64,000 nt of DNA from NCBI RefSeq assembly GCF_900230195.1, contig NZ_OCNE01000002.1, positions 248,001-312,000 of the forward strand, given 5' to 3'. Positions within the stretch are counted from its first letter, which is position 1. Each line of letters opens with the position of its first letter. Of this stretch, positions 49,346 to 57,201 are shown one piece after another. The DNA comes from Streptomyces zhaozhouensis (GTDB lineage Bacteria > Actinomycetota > Actinomycetes > Streptomycetales > Streptomycetaceae). Made by a program: the position numbers and the translations under genes. Below the pieces are notes generated by a model. The model was given only the letters and a program-made list of their open reading frames with translations, had not been told where the DNA came from and ran no database searches.

Positions 49346-50089
49346 TCAGTCGTCGAGCGAAGCCCAGAAGCGCTTCAGCACGTCGGCGCCGCGGGCGGGG
49401 TCCTGGAGCATCCAGTAGTGGCTGAGGCCGTCCAGCTCCACGGTCTCGGCGCCGACCCGCTCCGCCACCTCCCCGTCCAGGTCCGGCCGGGCCATGGGGT
49501 CCTCGGTGGGCACCAGCACCAGCCCCCGCGCGGCGGCGGGACGGTCGAACGCGCGGCCCCAGTCGGCGTGCAGGTTGGGCGTGGCCGAACGGTAGAGCGC
49601 CAGCACGGCGGCGCTCATCCCCGGGTCGTGGACCTCATCGACCTCCTTCGCGAGCTCGGGGCTCATCCCCCGGAGCGTGAGGTGGTCGCCGAGGGTGGGC
49701 CCCGGCGAGTCGACGCGCAGCGAGGCCAGCGACTCCTCGCCCTCCGGGCTGCGCTGCCACAGCGTGGCGGCCTCGTGCCACCGGTAGTCGGGGTGCCAGC
49801 CGTGCGCCACGTCGGAGACCCAGCTGCGCACCGGGACGTCGTGGGCGGAGACCACCCGCATCGCCAGGTGGCCGCCCCAGTCGTGGCCGACGAGGTCCAG
49901 CGGGCCTTCCAGGGCGCGGAGCTCCCGGACCAACCAGTCCGCGTAGGCGTCCTTGTCCGCCAGCTCCCGCGGATGCCCGCAGCCGAAGCCCGGCAGCCGC
50001 AGAGCCGTGGCGGGGCGGCCGATCCGCGCCCGGATATCGTTCCAGAGGGATGGGGTCTCCGGTACTCCGTGCACCAACACGACGGTCAT
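49346..50089 (-). CDS. Alpha/beta hydrolase, haloalkane dehalogenase type
   Basis: A 247-residue hydrolase from ATG 50089. The oxyanion loop is LVHGVPETPSLWNDI, the nucleophile Asp lies in LDLVGHDWGGHLAMRV, and the catalytic His is in ELDGLSHYWMLQDP. GHDWGG is shared by haloalkane dehalogenases and epoxide hydrolases. It is divergent from a TetR gene across 99 bases that contain an inverted repeat, so it is the likely target of that regulator. Substrate unknown. Confidence 0.88.
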   Translation of the reverse strand: MTVVLVHGVPETPSLWNDIRARIGRPATALRLPGFGCGHPRELADKDAYADWLVRELRALEGPLDLVGHDWGGHLAMRVVSAHDVPVRSWVSDVAHGWHPDYRWHEAATLWQRSPEGEESLASLRVDSPGPTLGDHLTLRGMSPELAKEVDEVHDPGMSAAVLALYRSATPNLHADWGRAFDRPAAARGLVLVPTEDPMARPDLDGEVAERVGAETVELDGLSHYWMLQDPARGADVLKRFWASLDD

Positions 50090-50121
50090 GGAAGCTCCAG
50101 GGATCAGTGAAGTAGATTACC

Positions 50122-50151
50122 TATCCGTTTCACCGTACCAGCAAACCGATA
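50122..50151. promoter_or_regulatory. Candidate TetR operator between hydrolase and regulator genes
   Basis: TATCCGTTT (50122-50130) and AAACCGATA (50143-50151) are inverted with one mismatch and a 12-base spacer, in an unusually A/T-rich stretch between the divergent starts at 50089 and 50189. It is well placed to control both genes. Confidence 0.5.
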
Positions 50152-50188
50152 CGCTATCCACTTGCGCTTTCCGTCCACGAGGAGACCC

Positions 50189-50755
50189 ATGCGCGCCGAC
50201 GCCGCCCGCAACCGGCAGCGGATCTTCGCCGAGGCCTGCCACGCCGTCGCCGAGGGCGAGACCGCCGTCACCCTGAACGAACTCGCCCGCCGCTGCGGCG
50301 TCGGCGTCGGCACGGTCTACCGGGTCTTCCCGACGCAACGGGCCATGCGGGAGGCGGTGTTCGAGGAGTCCGTCCGCGCGCTGCTGAGCGCGGCGGCCGA
50401 GGCGGAGACCCGCCCCGACCCGGCCGACGCGCTCATCGACTTCCTCGACACGGCGCTGACGGCCGCCCTCGACCGCCCCGGGCTGATGGACGTGCTGATC
50501 ACCGGGGACGACGAGACCGAGTCGCTGCACCAGGCCAAGATCGACCTGGCCACGGCGGTCTCCCGCCTCCTGGCCCGCCTCGACCCGGCCCCCGCCCTCA
50601 CCGGCGAGAACCTGCTGAAGCTGCTCTGCGGACTCATCCACGCGGTCGGGGAACACCCGGAGGAACGCCGCCCCGCCGCCACCGCCGGCTATCTCGCGCT
50701 GCTGCGCACGGGGCTCACCCCGCCACCGGGCGGCACAAGCGCCCACCGGCGGTGA
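50189..50755 (+). CDS. TetR/AcrR family regulator
   Basis: A 188-residue regulator. ATG 50189 has GAGGAG 4-5 bases ahead. The HTH is RQRIFAEACHAVAEGETAVT, LNELARRCGVGVGTVYRVFP and TQRAMREAVFEES, close to the SCO-type TetR group with C-terminal thioesterase-like packing. It is divergent from the haloalkane-dehalogenase-type gene and likely represses it and itself via 50122-50151. Confidence 0.9.
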   Translation: MRADAARNRQRIFAEACHAVAEGETAVTLNELARRCGVGVGTVYRVFPTQRAMREAVFEESVRALLSAAAEAETRPDPADALIDFLDTALTAALDRPGLMDVLITGDDETESLHQAKIDLATAVSRLLARLDPAPALTGENLLKLLCGLIHAVGEHPEERRPAATAGYLALLRTGLTPPPGGTSAHRR

Positions 50756-50774
50756 GGGGCGCGCGGAGACCGCA

Positions 50775-50894
50775 CCTCCCGCCTGAGGCGGTTCGTGCTC
50801 GACGAGGGCGACGCGTCGGCGCCGGCCGGCGTCCCGGCCGGGCCGACGGACTGACGCCGTCCGCCCGCCCCGCCTCGTGACGTGTCGCTCCCGC
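50775..50894. repeat. 120-bp direct repeat, left copy (orphan toxin 3' end)
   Basis: 118 of 120 bases match 51557-51676. It reads as the last residues of the Doc-like toxin (RLRRFVLDEGDASAPAGVPA and the stop) plus downstream sequence, but no toxin body precedes it. It marks an earlier tandem duplication or deletion of the toxin-antitoxin unit. Confidence 0.93.
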
Positions 50895-50964
50895 GCTGCC
50901 GCGCACGGGCTCGCCCCGCCAGCGTGGCACCGCTCGGGGAGGCGGTGTAGCCGGGGACCTGGAA

Positions 50965-50984
50965 AGGTACCGTCACAGGTACCG
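50965..50984. promoter_or_regulatory. Twin AGGTACCG sites ahead of the antitoxin gene
   Basis: AGGTACCG occurs at 50965-50972 and 50977-50984, 12 bases apart, each holding the palindrome GGTACC. They lie 17-36 bases upstream of the antitoxin start, a fitting place for an autoregulatory antitoxin operator. Confidence 0.5.
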
Positions 50985-51000
50985 GAGAGGAGCGCGGACC

Positions 51001-51198
51001 ATGCCGGCGCTGAACATCACCTTCACCGAAGAGGAGATGGCCGCTCTCCGGAGGCAGGCCGCGAGGGAGAACGTCAGCCTCAAGACCCTCGTGCACGACG
51101 CCGTCCTCGCGGAGACCCACCGGCGCAGGGTGACCGCCGCCGCCGTCAGGACGGCCCGCATCTCCGCCGGGCTCAACGAGCGCCTCGCCACCAAGTAG
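51001..51198 (+). CDS. Antitoxin-like ribbon-helix-helix protein
   Basis: A 65-residue protein from ATG 51001 with GGAGAGGAG ahead. It opens MPALNITFTEEEMAALRRQA (a beta strand followed by a helix) and continues ENVSLKTLVHDAVLAETHRR, the RHH/CopG-like pattern of DNA-binding antitoxins; the C-terminal tail TARISAGLNERLATK would bind the toxin. The Doc-type gene follows in the same frame 9 bases after the TAG stop. It probably represses its own promoter through the AGGTACCG sites. Confidence 0.82.
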   Translation: MPALNITFTEEEMAALRRQAARENVSLKTLVHDAVLAETHRRRVTAAAVRTARISAGLNERLATK

Positions 51199-51207
51199 GG
51201 ACGCGTC

Positions 51208-51636
51208 ATCACCGAGTACCTGGACGCCGACGACATCCTCCACATCGCGCGGATCAGCTACGGCACCCCCGTCGGCGTGCGCGACTGGGGGCTGCTGCAG
51301 AGCGCCGTGGCCCGCCCCCAGTCCAGCGTGTTCGGCGAGGACGCATACCCCACGCCGTTCGAGAAGGCCGCGGCACTCCTGCACTCCCTCGCCAGTAATT
51401 ACAGCCTGGTGGACGGCAACAAGCGGACCGGTTGGGCCTCCGCCATCGACTTCCTGGACCTCAACGGCCACCCCCTGGCGGAGCCGCTGGACGAGGACGC
51501 GGCCGAGGAACTGGTGCTGGCCGCCGCGCAAGCCGAGCTGTCGAATCCGGCGATCGCCTCCCGCCTGAGGCGGTTCGCGCTCGACGAGGGCGACGCGTCG
51601 GCGCCGGCCGGCGTCCCGGCCGGGCCGACGGACTGA
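51208..51636 (+). CDS. Doc-type (death-on-curing) toxin, probably decayed
   Basis: The coding frame is intact from 51208 to 51636 and would give 142 residues starting TEYLDADDILHIARISYGTP, the usual Doc-family N-terminus, but the codon where ATG is expected (51208-51210) is ATC. The next standard start, GTG 51277, would remove the first helix. The Fic-type core reads NYSLVDGNKRTGW: Tyr65 (TAC) stands where the catalytic His of HxLVDGNKR is expected, one base away from CAC. Doc toxins phosphorylate EF-Tu and need that His. Both changes suggest a toxin that is poorly made and inactive, next to an intact antitoxin. Confidence 0.75.
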   Translation: MTEYLDADDILHIARISYGTPVGVRDWGLLQSAVARPQSSVFGEDAYPTPFEKAAALLHSLASNYSLVDGNKRTGWASAIDFLDLNGHPLAEPLDEDAAEELVLAAAQAELSNPAIASRLRRFALDEGDASAPAGVPAGPTD

Positions 51637-51676
51637 CGCCGTCCGCCCGCGCCGCCTCGTGACGTGTCGCTCCCGC
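51557..51676. repeat. 120-bp direct repeat, right copy (toxin 3' end)
   Basis: Matches 50775-50894 at 118 of 120 bases, offset 782. It covers the last 80 bases of the toxin gene and 40 bases beyond. Recombination between the two copies would delete the whole toxin-antitoxin unit. Confidence 0.93.
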
Positions 51677-51695
51677 CCGGTCCGGGTGCGGCCCG

Positions 51696-52217
51696 CTACC
51701 GGTGGGGGCTGGTGGCCTGGCGGAGTTCCGCGCGGACCTCGGGGGTGAGGAGGTGGCCGGCGCGGCCGACCAGGCGGGCCATCTGGTAGGTGACGACGCT
51801 GATGTCGACGGTCGGGTCGGTGTAGACGCCCAGCAGCGAACCGTCCGAGATCGCCATCACCAGCAGGTTCCCCGTCTCCATGGCGACAAGCGTCTGCTTG
51901 ACCTGCCCGCCGTCCATCAGCTCGGCGGCACCCCCCGTGAGGGAGCCGAGGCCGGAGACGACGGTGGCCAGGTCGGCGGCGGCACCGCTCGGGGTGCCGC
52001 CCGGCCAGCGCGGGGTCGGCGGGCCGGTGAAACCGAACGTGGCGGGAGCGCCGTCGGCCTCCGACTCCGAGGAGAGCAGCGGCAGTCCGTCGGTGGAGAC
52101 CACGGCGACGGAACGGACGCCCGGCACCTCGTCCACCAACTTGCCGAGCAGCCACCGCAGGTCGCGCCCGCCACGGCTGACGTCCTCCTGCTGCCGCGTT
52201 CCGGTCCCCGAGCTCAT
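51696..52217 (-). CDS. Roadblock/LC7 domain protein (conservon CvnB-like)
   Basis: A 173-residue protein from ATG 52217, overlapping the kinase stop by 4 bases. The roadblock fold is recognised from DLRWLLGKLVDEVPGVRSVA, VVSTDGLPLLSSESEAD, LVAMETGNLLVMAISDGSLL and VTYQMARLVGRAGHLL. In Streptomyces conservons, CvnB binds the histidine-kinase-like CvnA and a small GTPase CvnD to form a signalling complex at the membrane. Here the expected DUF742 (CvnC) and GTPase (CvnD) genes do not follow: the next genes are the toxin-antitoxin unit on the other strand. Confidence 0.88.
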   Translation of the reverse strand: MSSGTGTRQQEDVSRGGRDLRWLLGKLVDEVPGVRSVAVVSTDGLPLLSSESEADGAPATFGFTGPPTPRWPGGTPSGAAADLATVVSGLGSLTGGAAELMDGGQVKQTLVAMETGNLLVMAISDGSLLGVYTDPTVDISVVTYQMARLVGRAGHLLTPEVRAELRQATSPHR

Positions 52218-54928
52218 GACGGCTGTTCCTCTCCGTAGCGCCCGGGCCCTTCGCCGGGTCCTTCCGCCGGCCCCGCCCCCTGATCGGGGTGGCCGACCGG
52301 GGCGGGACCCTCCCCGCCCAACTCGCCTGGCCCCTCCAGGGCCGCGTCGCGGTGGCCCTCCCTGGCGCCGCGCTGGAAGCCGCCGAGGCGGCGGCGCAGC
52401 TCGTCGGGGTCGACCGTGCGGTTCCTGCCGGTGTCCTGGCCGCCGTTGCCGGCCGAGGCGACGCGGGTGCGGACCGGCAGGCCGCTGCCCGTCACCACGG
52501 GCGCGGAGTCCGGCGCGCGGGTGTGCTCGGGGGCGCCAGGGGCCGCGCCGCGCACCGGCAGGCCGCCGGTGGCGGGTCCCTCGGGCACCCGGCCGACGGG
52601 CCACTGGCCGCTCGCCGTCGGGTCGCCGGGGCCCTGCTCGCCGAACCCGGCGTCGCCGTAGGGACGTTGCCCGTAGCCGGGCCCGTCCTGGTACCCCGTC
52701 CGGTCGCCGTAGGGCGCACGCTCGCCGTAGCCGGCGTCGGGGTGGCCGGCCAGGGGGTGCTGACCGGTGGTGGACGCGGTCGGTCCCGGCTGGAGCGTCG
52801 GGTGGGCGCCGGTGTCGGCCTCGGGGACGACGACCGGCGTCGCGCCGGTCCTGGCCGCCGGGATGGTCGGGTGGGCGCCGCTGGCCGGACCGGCCAGGGA
52901 GTCGGCGGGGAAGCCCGTCGACTCGGTCACCGAGTGCACCAGCGCGCCGGGCACCAGCACCTCGGCCGTGGTCCCGCCCGCCGGGCGCGCCACCAGCCGG
53001 CACCGCAGCCCGTGCCGGGCCGCGAGCCTGGCCACCGTGTAGAGCCCCATGCCGATGTGCTGGCCGTTCCCGCCGTCCGCGCCGGGCGGCGGGGTCACCG
53101 GGTCGGCGAGCCGCGCGTTCAACTCGGCCAGCCGGACCTCGGTCAGGCCCCGGCCCTCGTCCTCGACGGTCAGCAGCAGCTCGTCGGCCTGCCAGTGGCC
53201 GGCCAGCCGCACCCGGGTGCCGGGCGGGGCGGAGACGGCCGCGTTGTCCAACAGCTCGGCCAGCAGATGGCTGATGTCCCTGGCCGCGTGCGCGGCGATC
53301 CTCGTCGGCGGCGGCGGAACGGTCTCCACCAGGTCGTAGCGCTCTATCTCGCTGACCGCCGCCCTGGCCACGTCGATCAGCGGCATCGGCGCGGTCAGCA
53401 GCCGGACCGGCTCGGCGCCGGCCAGCAGCAGCACGTTCTCGCTGTGCCGCCGCATCCGGGCCGCGAGGTGGTCGACGGAGAAGAGGACCGCCAGCTGGTC
53501 GGGGTCGGTCTCGTGCTCCTCCAACCCCTCGATCACCGAGAGCTGCTCCTCGACGAGGTCCAGCAGCCGCTGCGCGTGGTGGGCGAACATGCCGTGCACC
53601 GCGCCGTGCAACGCGGCCATCCTGGCGGTGAGTTCGCGCTGCTCGGCCAGCAGCCGGTCGCGCTCGGCGCGCAGCCCGCCGCTGGACCGCTCGGCCTGGG
53701 CGGCCTGCCGCTGGAGCTCACCGGCCCGTTCGCGCAGCGCGTTCACGGAGGCGACCACCTCGGCGAACTCGTCGTCCCTGCCGGTGTAGCGGACCGGCTC
53801 CTGGTGCACCGGGTCGGCGGCGACCCGCCGGGTGCCGAGCCGCACGGCGGCCAGCGGCCGGGTCAGCGAACGCGCCGACTGCACGCTCACCGCCAGCGCC
53901 AGCAGCAGCGCGACCGCCACCACTCCGGAGGTGACCAGCAAGGACGTCAACTCGTCGTCGCGCAGCGTCTCGACGGCCTCGGTGTGCTCGGTGACCAGCG
54001 AGGCGAGCACCCCGCGCTGGAGCCCGACGCGCGCCATCAGCGCCTCGTCGACCTCGGCCGGGTCGAGCGCGCGGTCGGCGGCGTCGAGGGTGGCGGCGTC
54101 GGTGAGGACGGCCAGGTACTCCTCGGCCGCCTCGCTGTCGCCGCCGGCGACCGTGGAGCGGTAGGCGTCGCCGCCCTCGGGGTCGGCGATGGCCAGGAAG
54201 TCGGCGAGCGCGGCGGTCTCGGAGACGTTCTCCCGCTGGGCGAGACCGGTGAGTTCACCCTGCTCGCCGTCGCCCACCAGGGCGGCGAGCAGCAGGCCCC
54301 TGGTCGCCGACGCGGCGTGCACCGCGCGGGCCAGGTCGGGCAGGGCGTCACTGGTCGGGCTGACCGCGTCGGACGGCGCGGAACGGCTGACGGCGCGCAG
54401 CATCCCGTCCAGGCCCTCGACGGCCGCCGTGTAGGCGCGGTGGATCTCGACCGGCGTGGACTCGCCGGCGAGCGCCCGCTCGCGCTCCCCGGGGAGCGCG
54501 TCCAGGTGCTCGCCCAGCTCCGGGTCCACGGCGTCCCGCAGCTCGGCCACCCGGCGGTCGGCACGGGCCTCCGCGTCGTCGGTCAGCGCGGCGTCACGGT
54601 CGGCCTGCTCGCCGGCGGCGGCGACCACCAGGGCGTCGCGCTCGTCGGCCAGGATGTGCGAGAGGGAGAGGGCGCGCTCGCCCAACGCCGAGTCGTCCAG
54701 GAGCTGTTGGCCCTCGTCGAGCGCCTGGACCCGGTCGGTCACCGCCGGGGCGCCGGCGAGGAGCACGGCGATGGCGGTCAGCAGCAGGGCGATCAACAGC
54801 CGGGTGCGCACCCGGGCGCGACGGCGGCGGGCGGCGTGGGACCGCTGGCCGGCGGCCGGGAGTGTGGAAGGGGCAGAACCACCTTCGTCCCGCGATGTCG
54901 TCTTCCGCACCTGTGCTCGCATTCCTGT
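52214..54928 (-). CDS. Nitrate/nitrite-sensor-type histidine kinase-like protein (conservon CvnA-like)
   Basis: A 904-residue membrane sensor. GTG 54928 has GGAG 5 bases ahead; ATG 54922 is a near alternative. After a basic N-terminus there is a membrane helix (LLIALLLTAIAVLLAGAPAV), an extracellular NIT-like helical domain (about 65-340), a second helix (LLVTSGVVAVALLLALAVSV), a HAMP-like region, a coiled-coil region and an ATPase domain (about 560-690) with LLAELLDNAAVSAPPG (N box), VEDEGRGL (G1) and GQHIGMGLYTVARL (G2). No clear phospho-acceptor H box is seen, as is usual for CvnA proteins. A 200-residue disordered Gly/Pro/Thr tail follows. It is coupled to the roadblock gene. Confidence 0.9.
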   Translation of the reverse strand, partial: TGMRAQVRKTTSRDEGGSAPSTLPAAGQRSHAARRRRARVRTRLLIALLLTAIAVLLAGAPAVTDRVQALDEGQQLLDDSALGERALSLSHILADERDALVVAAAGEQADRDAALTDDAEARADRRVAELRDAVDPELGEHLDALPGERERALAGESTPVEIHRAYTAAVEGLDGMLRAVSRSAPSDAVSPTSDALPDLARAVHAASATRGLLLAALVGDGEQGELTGLAQRENVSETAALADFLAIADPEGGDAYRSTVAGGDSEAAEEYLAVLTDAATLDAADRALDPAEVDEALMARVGLQRGVLASLVTEHTEAVETLRDDELTSLLVTSGVVAVALLLALAVSVQSARSLTRPLAAVRLGTRRVAADPVHQEPVRYTGRDDEFAEVVASVNALRERAGELQRQAAQAERSSGGLRAERDRLLAEQRELTARMAALHGAVHGMFAHHAQRLLDLVEEQLSVIEGLEEHETDPDQLAVLFSVDHLAARMRRHSENVLLLAGAEPVRLLTAPMPLIDVARAAVSEIERYDLVETVPPPPTRIAAHAARDISHLLAELLDNAAVSAPPGTRVRLAGHWQADELLLTVEDEGRGLTEVRLAELNARLADPVTPPPGADGGNGQHIGMGLYTVARLAARHGLRCRLVARPAGGTTAEVLVPGALVHSVTESTGFPADSLAGPASGAHPTIPAARTGATPVVVPEADTGAHPTLQPGPTASTTGQHPLAGHPDAGYGERAPYGDRTGYQDGPGYGQRPYGDAGFGEQGPGDPTASGQWPVGRVPEGPATGGLPVRGAAPGAPEHTRAPDSAPVVTGSGLPVRTRVASAGNGGQDTGRNRTVDPDELRRRLGGFQRGAREGHRDAALEGPGELGGEGPAPVGHPDQGAGPAEGPGEGPGRYGEEQPS

Positions 54929-55184
54929 CACTTCGGCTCCGACCCTGCCAGCGCCGACCGGGGCGGAGGCGGCCCCACCGGCCCCGCCACCCGAAGGAGT
55001 GAACAACACCCCGGAGTTGGCGGACAAGCTCACGTCACCTGGTCGGGGCACCCGCTCGATGACTTCGGCTGGTTTTCGCTGGTGTTCCTCCCGCGCTCCT
55101 GGCAAGATCAGCTTCGCCTGGGCGTCTATCGGCTCATCTCCCGCCAAACACCAGCAAATGCCACTCTACGGCAGACTGTTGGAC

Positions 55185-55982
55185 ATGCGCATCCAGTCGG
55201 CCACCGAGCCGGGCACCCCCGGACAGCCCAACGAGGACTTCGCCGCCGTGGCCATGCCCACCGAGGCAGGCGAGGGGGCGCTGGTGGTGCTGGACGGCGT
55301 GACGGCGCCCCGGGGGGATTTCGGGTGCGCACACGGGGTCGCGTGGTTCTCCGCGCGTCTCGGGGGCACGCTGCTGCGGGCCCTCGCCCGCACTCCGGCC
55401 CCGACGTTGCGCGACGCGCTGGCGGAGTCCATCTCCCGCACCGCGGACGCCCACCGGGGCACCTGTGACCTTTCTCACCGACGTACACCGCAGGCCACCG
55501 TGGTGTGCGCGCGCTGGGACGCGACGCGGGTCGAGCATCTGGTGCTCTCCGACTCCGCGTTGCTGGTCGAGGCGCCAACGGGCCTCGTGCGTCCGGTACT
55601 TGACACCCGGCTGGACCAGGTGCGGCCCCGGGCGCGCGCGTTGCCCCGGGGCGAGCGCGCCGCGTTCGTCGAGTCGCTGCGCAACGCGCCCGGCGGCTTC
55701 TTCACCGCCGCCGCCGACCCGGCCGTCGCCGAGCACGCGGTGGTGGGCGCCGCTCCCAGGCACGAGGTGCGGACGCTGGCCGCGCTGACCGACGGGGTGG
55801 GCCGCTGGACCGAGACCTTCCGGCTGGGGGACTGGGCGGCGCTGCTCGCGTCGCTCAAGGCGCGCGGCCCCGGGGGCGTGATCGAGGAGGTGCGCGCGGC
55901 CGAGTCCGCCGACCCGGAGGGCGCCGCGTTCCCCCGGGGCAAGGCCCACGACGACGCCACCGCCGTCCTGCTGACGCTCTGA
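55185..55982 (+). CDS. Protein phosphatase 2C-like protein
   Basis: A 265-residue protein from ATG 55185 (MRIQSATEPGTPGQPNEDFA); ATG 55158 is also in frame. The PP2C fold is suggested by PNEDFAAVAMP, ALVVLDGVTAP (metal-binding Asp), VEHLVLSDSALLVEAP, LAALTDGVGRWTETF and the C-terminal GKAHDDATAVLLTL, whose DD is a metal ligand. It likely removes phosphate from Ser/Thr or acts in a regulatory circuit. It is divergent from the CvnA-like kinase across 256 bases. There is no linked Ser/Thr kinase. Confidence 0.85.
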   Translation: MRIQSATEPGTPGQPNEDFAAVAMPTEAGEGALVVLDGVTAPRGDFGCAHGVAWFSARLGGTLLRALARTPAPTLRDALAESISRTADAHRGTCDLSHRRTPQATVVCARWDATRVEHLVLSDSALLVEAPTGLVRPVLDTRLDQVRPRARALPRGERAAFVESLRNAPGGFFTAAADPAVAEHAVVGAAPRHEVRTLAALTDGVGRWTETFRLGDWAALLASLKARGPGGVIEEVRAAESADPEGAAFPRGKAHDDATAVLLTL

Positions 55983-56270
55983 CGGCGGCCGACGACCGGC
56001 GGCCGACGGCCACGGCGTTCCGACGCGCGGCACGGCCCGGGGTGGGCGCGGCGCCAACGGGGGCGCGTCCGTGGCAAGTTGATCCGGCGACACGGACCAC
56101 GCACCGGCTTTCACGTCGTTCAGCGCCCCCGGGGCAGAGCTGCGCCGGTTTTCCCTTCCTGACCCGATCTACCCGCGTTACCGTCGAATTGGGACGTTGA
56201 CATGGCCACAGCGCAGGGCCGTTGACGCTCCCTCTGTCCCCCCTTCGCACGGTTCTCGGAAGGCACATTC

Positions 56271-57167
56271 ATGCCCCTGACCGACCCGGGGGCGCACGGC
56301 GGGTCCGCCCGCCGCCGCTCCTCCTCCCCCATCCCCCACCCCACCCGCACCCCCCTCCTGTCCCTCGCGGTCGCGCTCGGCGTCGCGCTGGCGCTGCTGC
56401 TGGCCGCGCCGGGACCGGCGGCGGCCCACGACGAGGACCCGCAGGCGCACCCGGACTTCGGGTCCGCCTCGATGGGTTCGACCCTGCTCGCGCACGAGGG
56501 CGACCAGCAGACCTTCGCGCCGCCCGAGGTGAGCCCGACGGCCACCGTCGAGGGCGTGGACGTCTCCAGCCACCAGGGCGACGTGGACTGGTCCACGCTC
56601 TGGGACAGCGGTGTCCGCTTCGCCTATGTCAAGGCGACCGAGGGCACCGGCTACCGCAACCCGTACTTCGGGCAGCAGTACGACGGCTCCCACGACGTCG
56701 GGATGATCCGGGGCGCGTACCACTTCGCGCTGCCCAACGCCTCCGGCGGAGCCGACCAGGCGGAGTACTTCGCGTCGAACGGCGGCGGCTGGTCGGCCGA
56801 CGGGAAGACGCTCCCCGGCGTGCTCGACATCGAGTACAACCCGTACGGCTCGGCCTGCTACGGCCTGAGCCACTCGGCGATGGTCGACTGGATCAGGGAC
56901 TTCAGCGACACCTACCGCTCCCACACCGGCCGGGACGTGGTGATCTACACCACCACCGACTGGTGGAAGCAGTGCACCGGCGACCACGCGGGCTTCGGCG
57001 CGACCAACCCGCTGTGGATAGCCAGGTACGCCTCGACCCCGGGGACGCTGCCGGCCGGCTGGGACTTCCACACGTTCTGGCAGTACACCTCGACGGGCCC
57101 GACGGTGGGCGACCACAACCAGTTCAACGGCTCGATGGACCGGCTCCAGGCGCTGGCCGACGGCTGA
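56271..57167 (+). CDS. Secreted GH25 muramidase (lysozyme)
   Basis: A 298-residue exported enzyme. ATG 56271 follows GGAAGG. A signal peptide with a long polar n-region ends near residue 52 (LAVALGVALALLLAAPGPAA). The GH25 barrel carries VEGVDVSSHQGDVDW, FAYVKATEGTGYRNPYF and the catalytic Asp-Glu pair in LPGVLDIEYNPYG; YTTTDWWKQC and FHTFWQYTS complete the family pattern. It cuts the N-acetylmuramic acid linkage of peptidoglycan. No cell-wall-binding repeats are attached. The 288-base region upstream (55983-56270) has no gene; it contains two TTGAC boxes (near 56202 and 56221) that may be promoter parts. Confidence 0.92.
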   Translation: MPLTDPGAHGGSARRRSSSPIPHPTRTPLLSLAVALGVALALLLAAPGPAAAHDEDPQAHPDFGSASMGSTLLAHEGDQQTFAPPEVSPTATVEGVDVSSHQGDVDWSTLWDSGVRFAYVKATEGTGYRNPYFGQQYDGSHDVGMIRGAYHFALPNASGGADQAEYFASNGGGWSADGKTLPGVLDIEYNPYGSACYGLSHSAMVDWIRDFSDTYRSHTGRDVVIYTTTDWWKQCTGDHAGFGATNPLWIARYASTPGTLPAGWDFHTFWQYTSTGPTVGDHNQFNGSMDRLQALADG

Positions 57168-57201
57168 CCGGCCACGCACCGGGTGGGTGCCGTGCGGGAT
57201 C

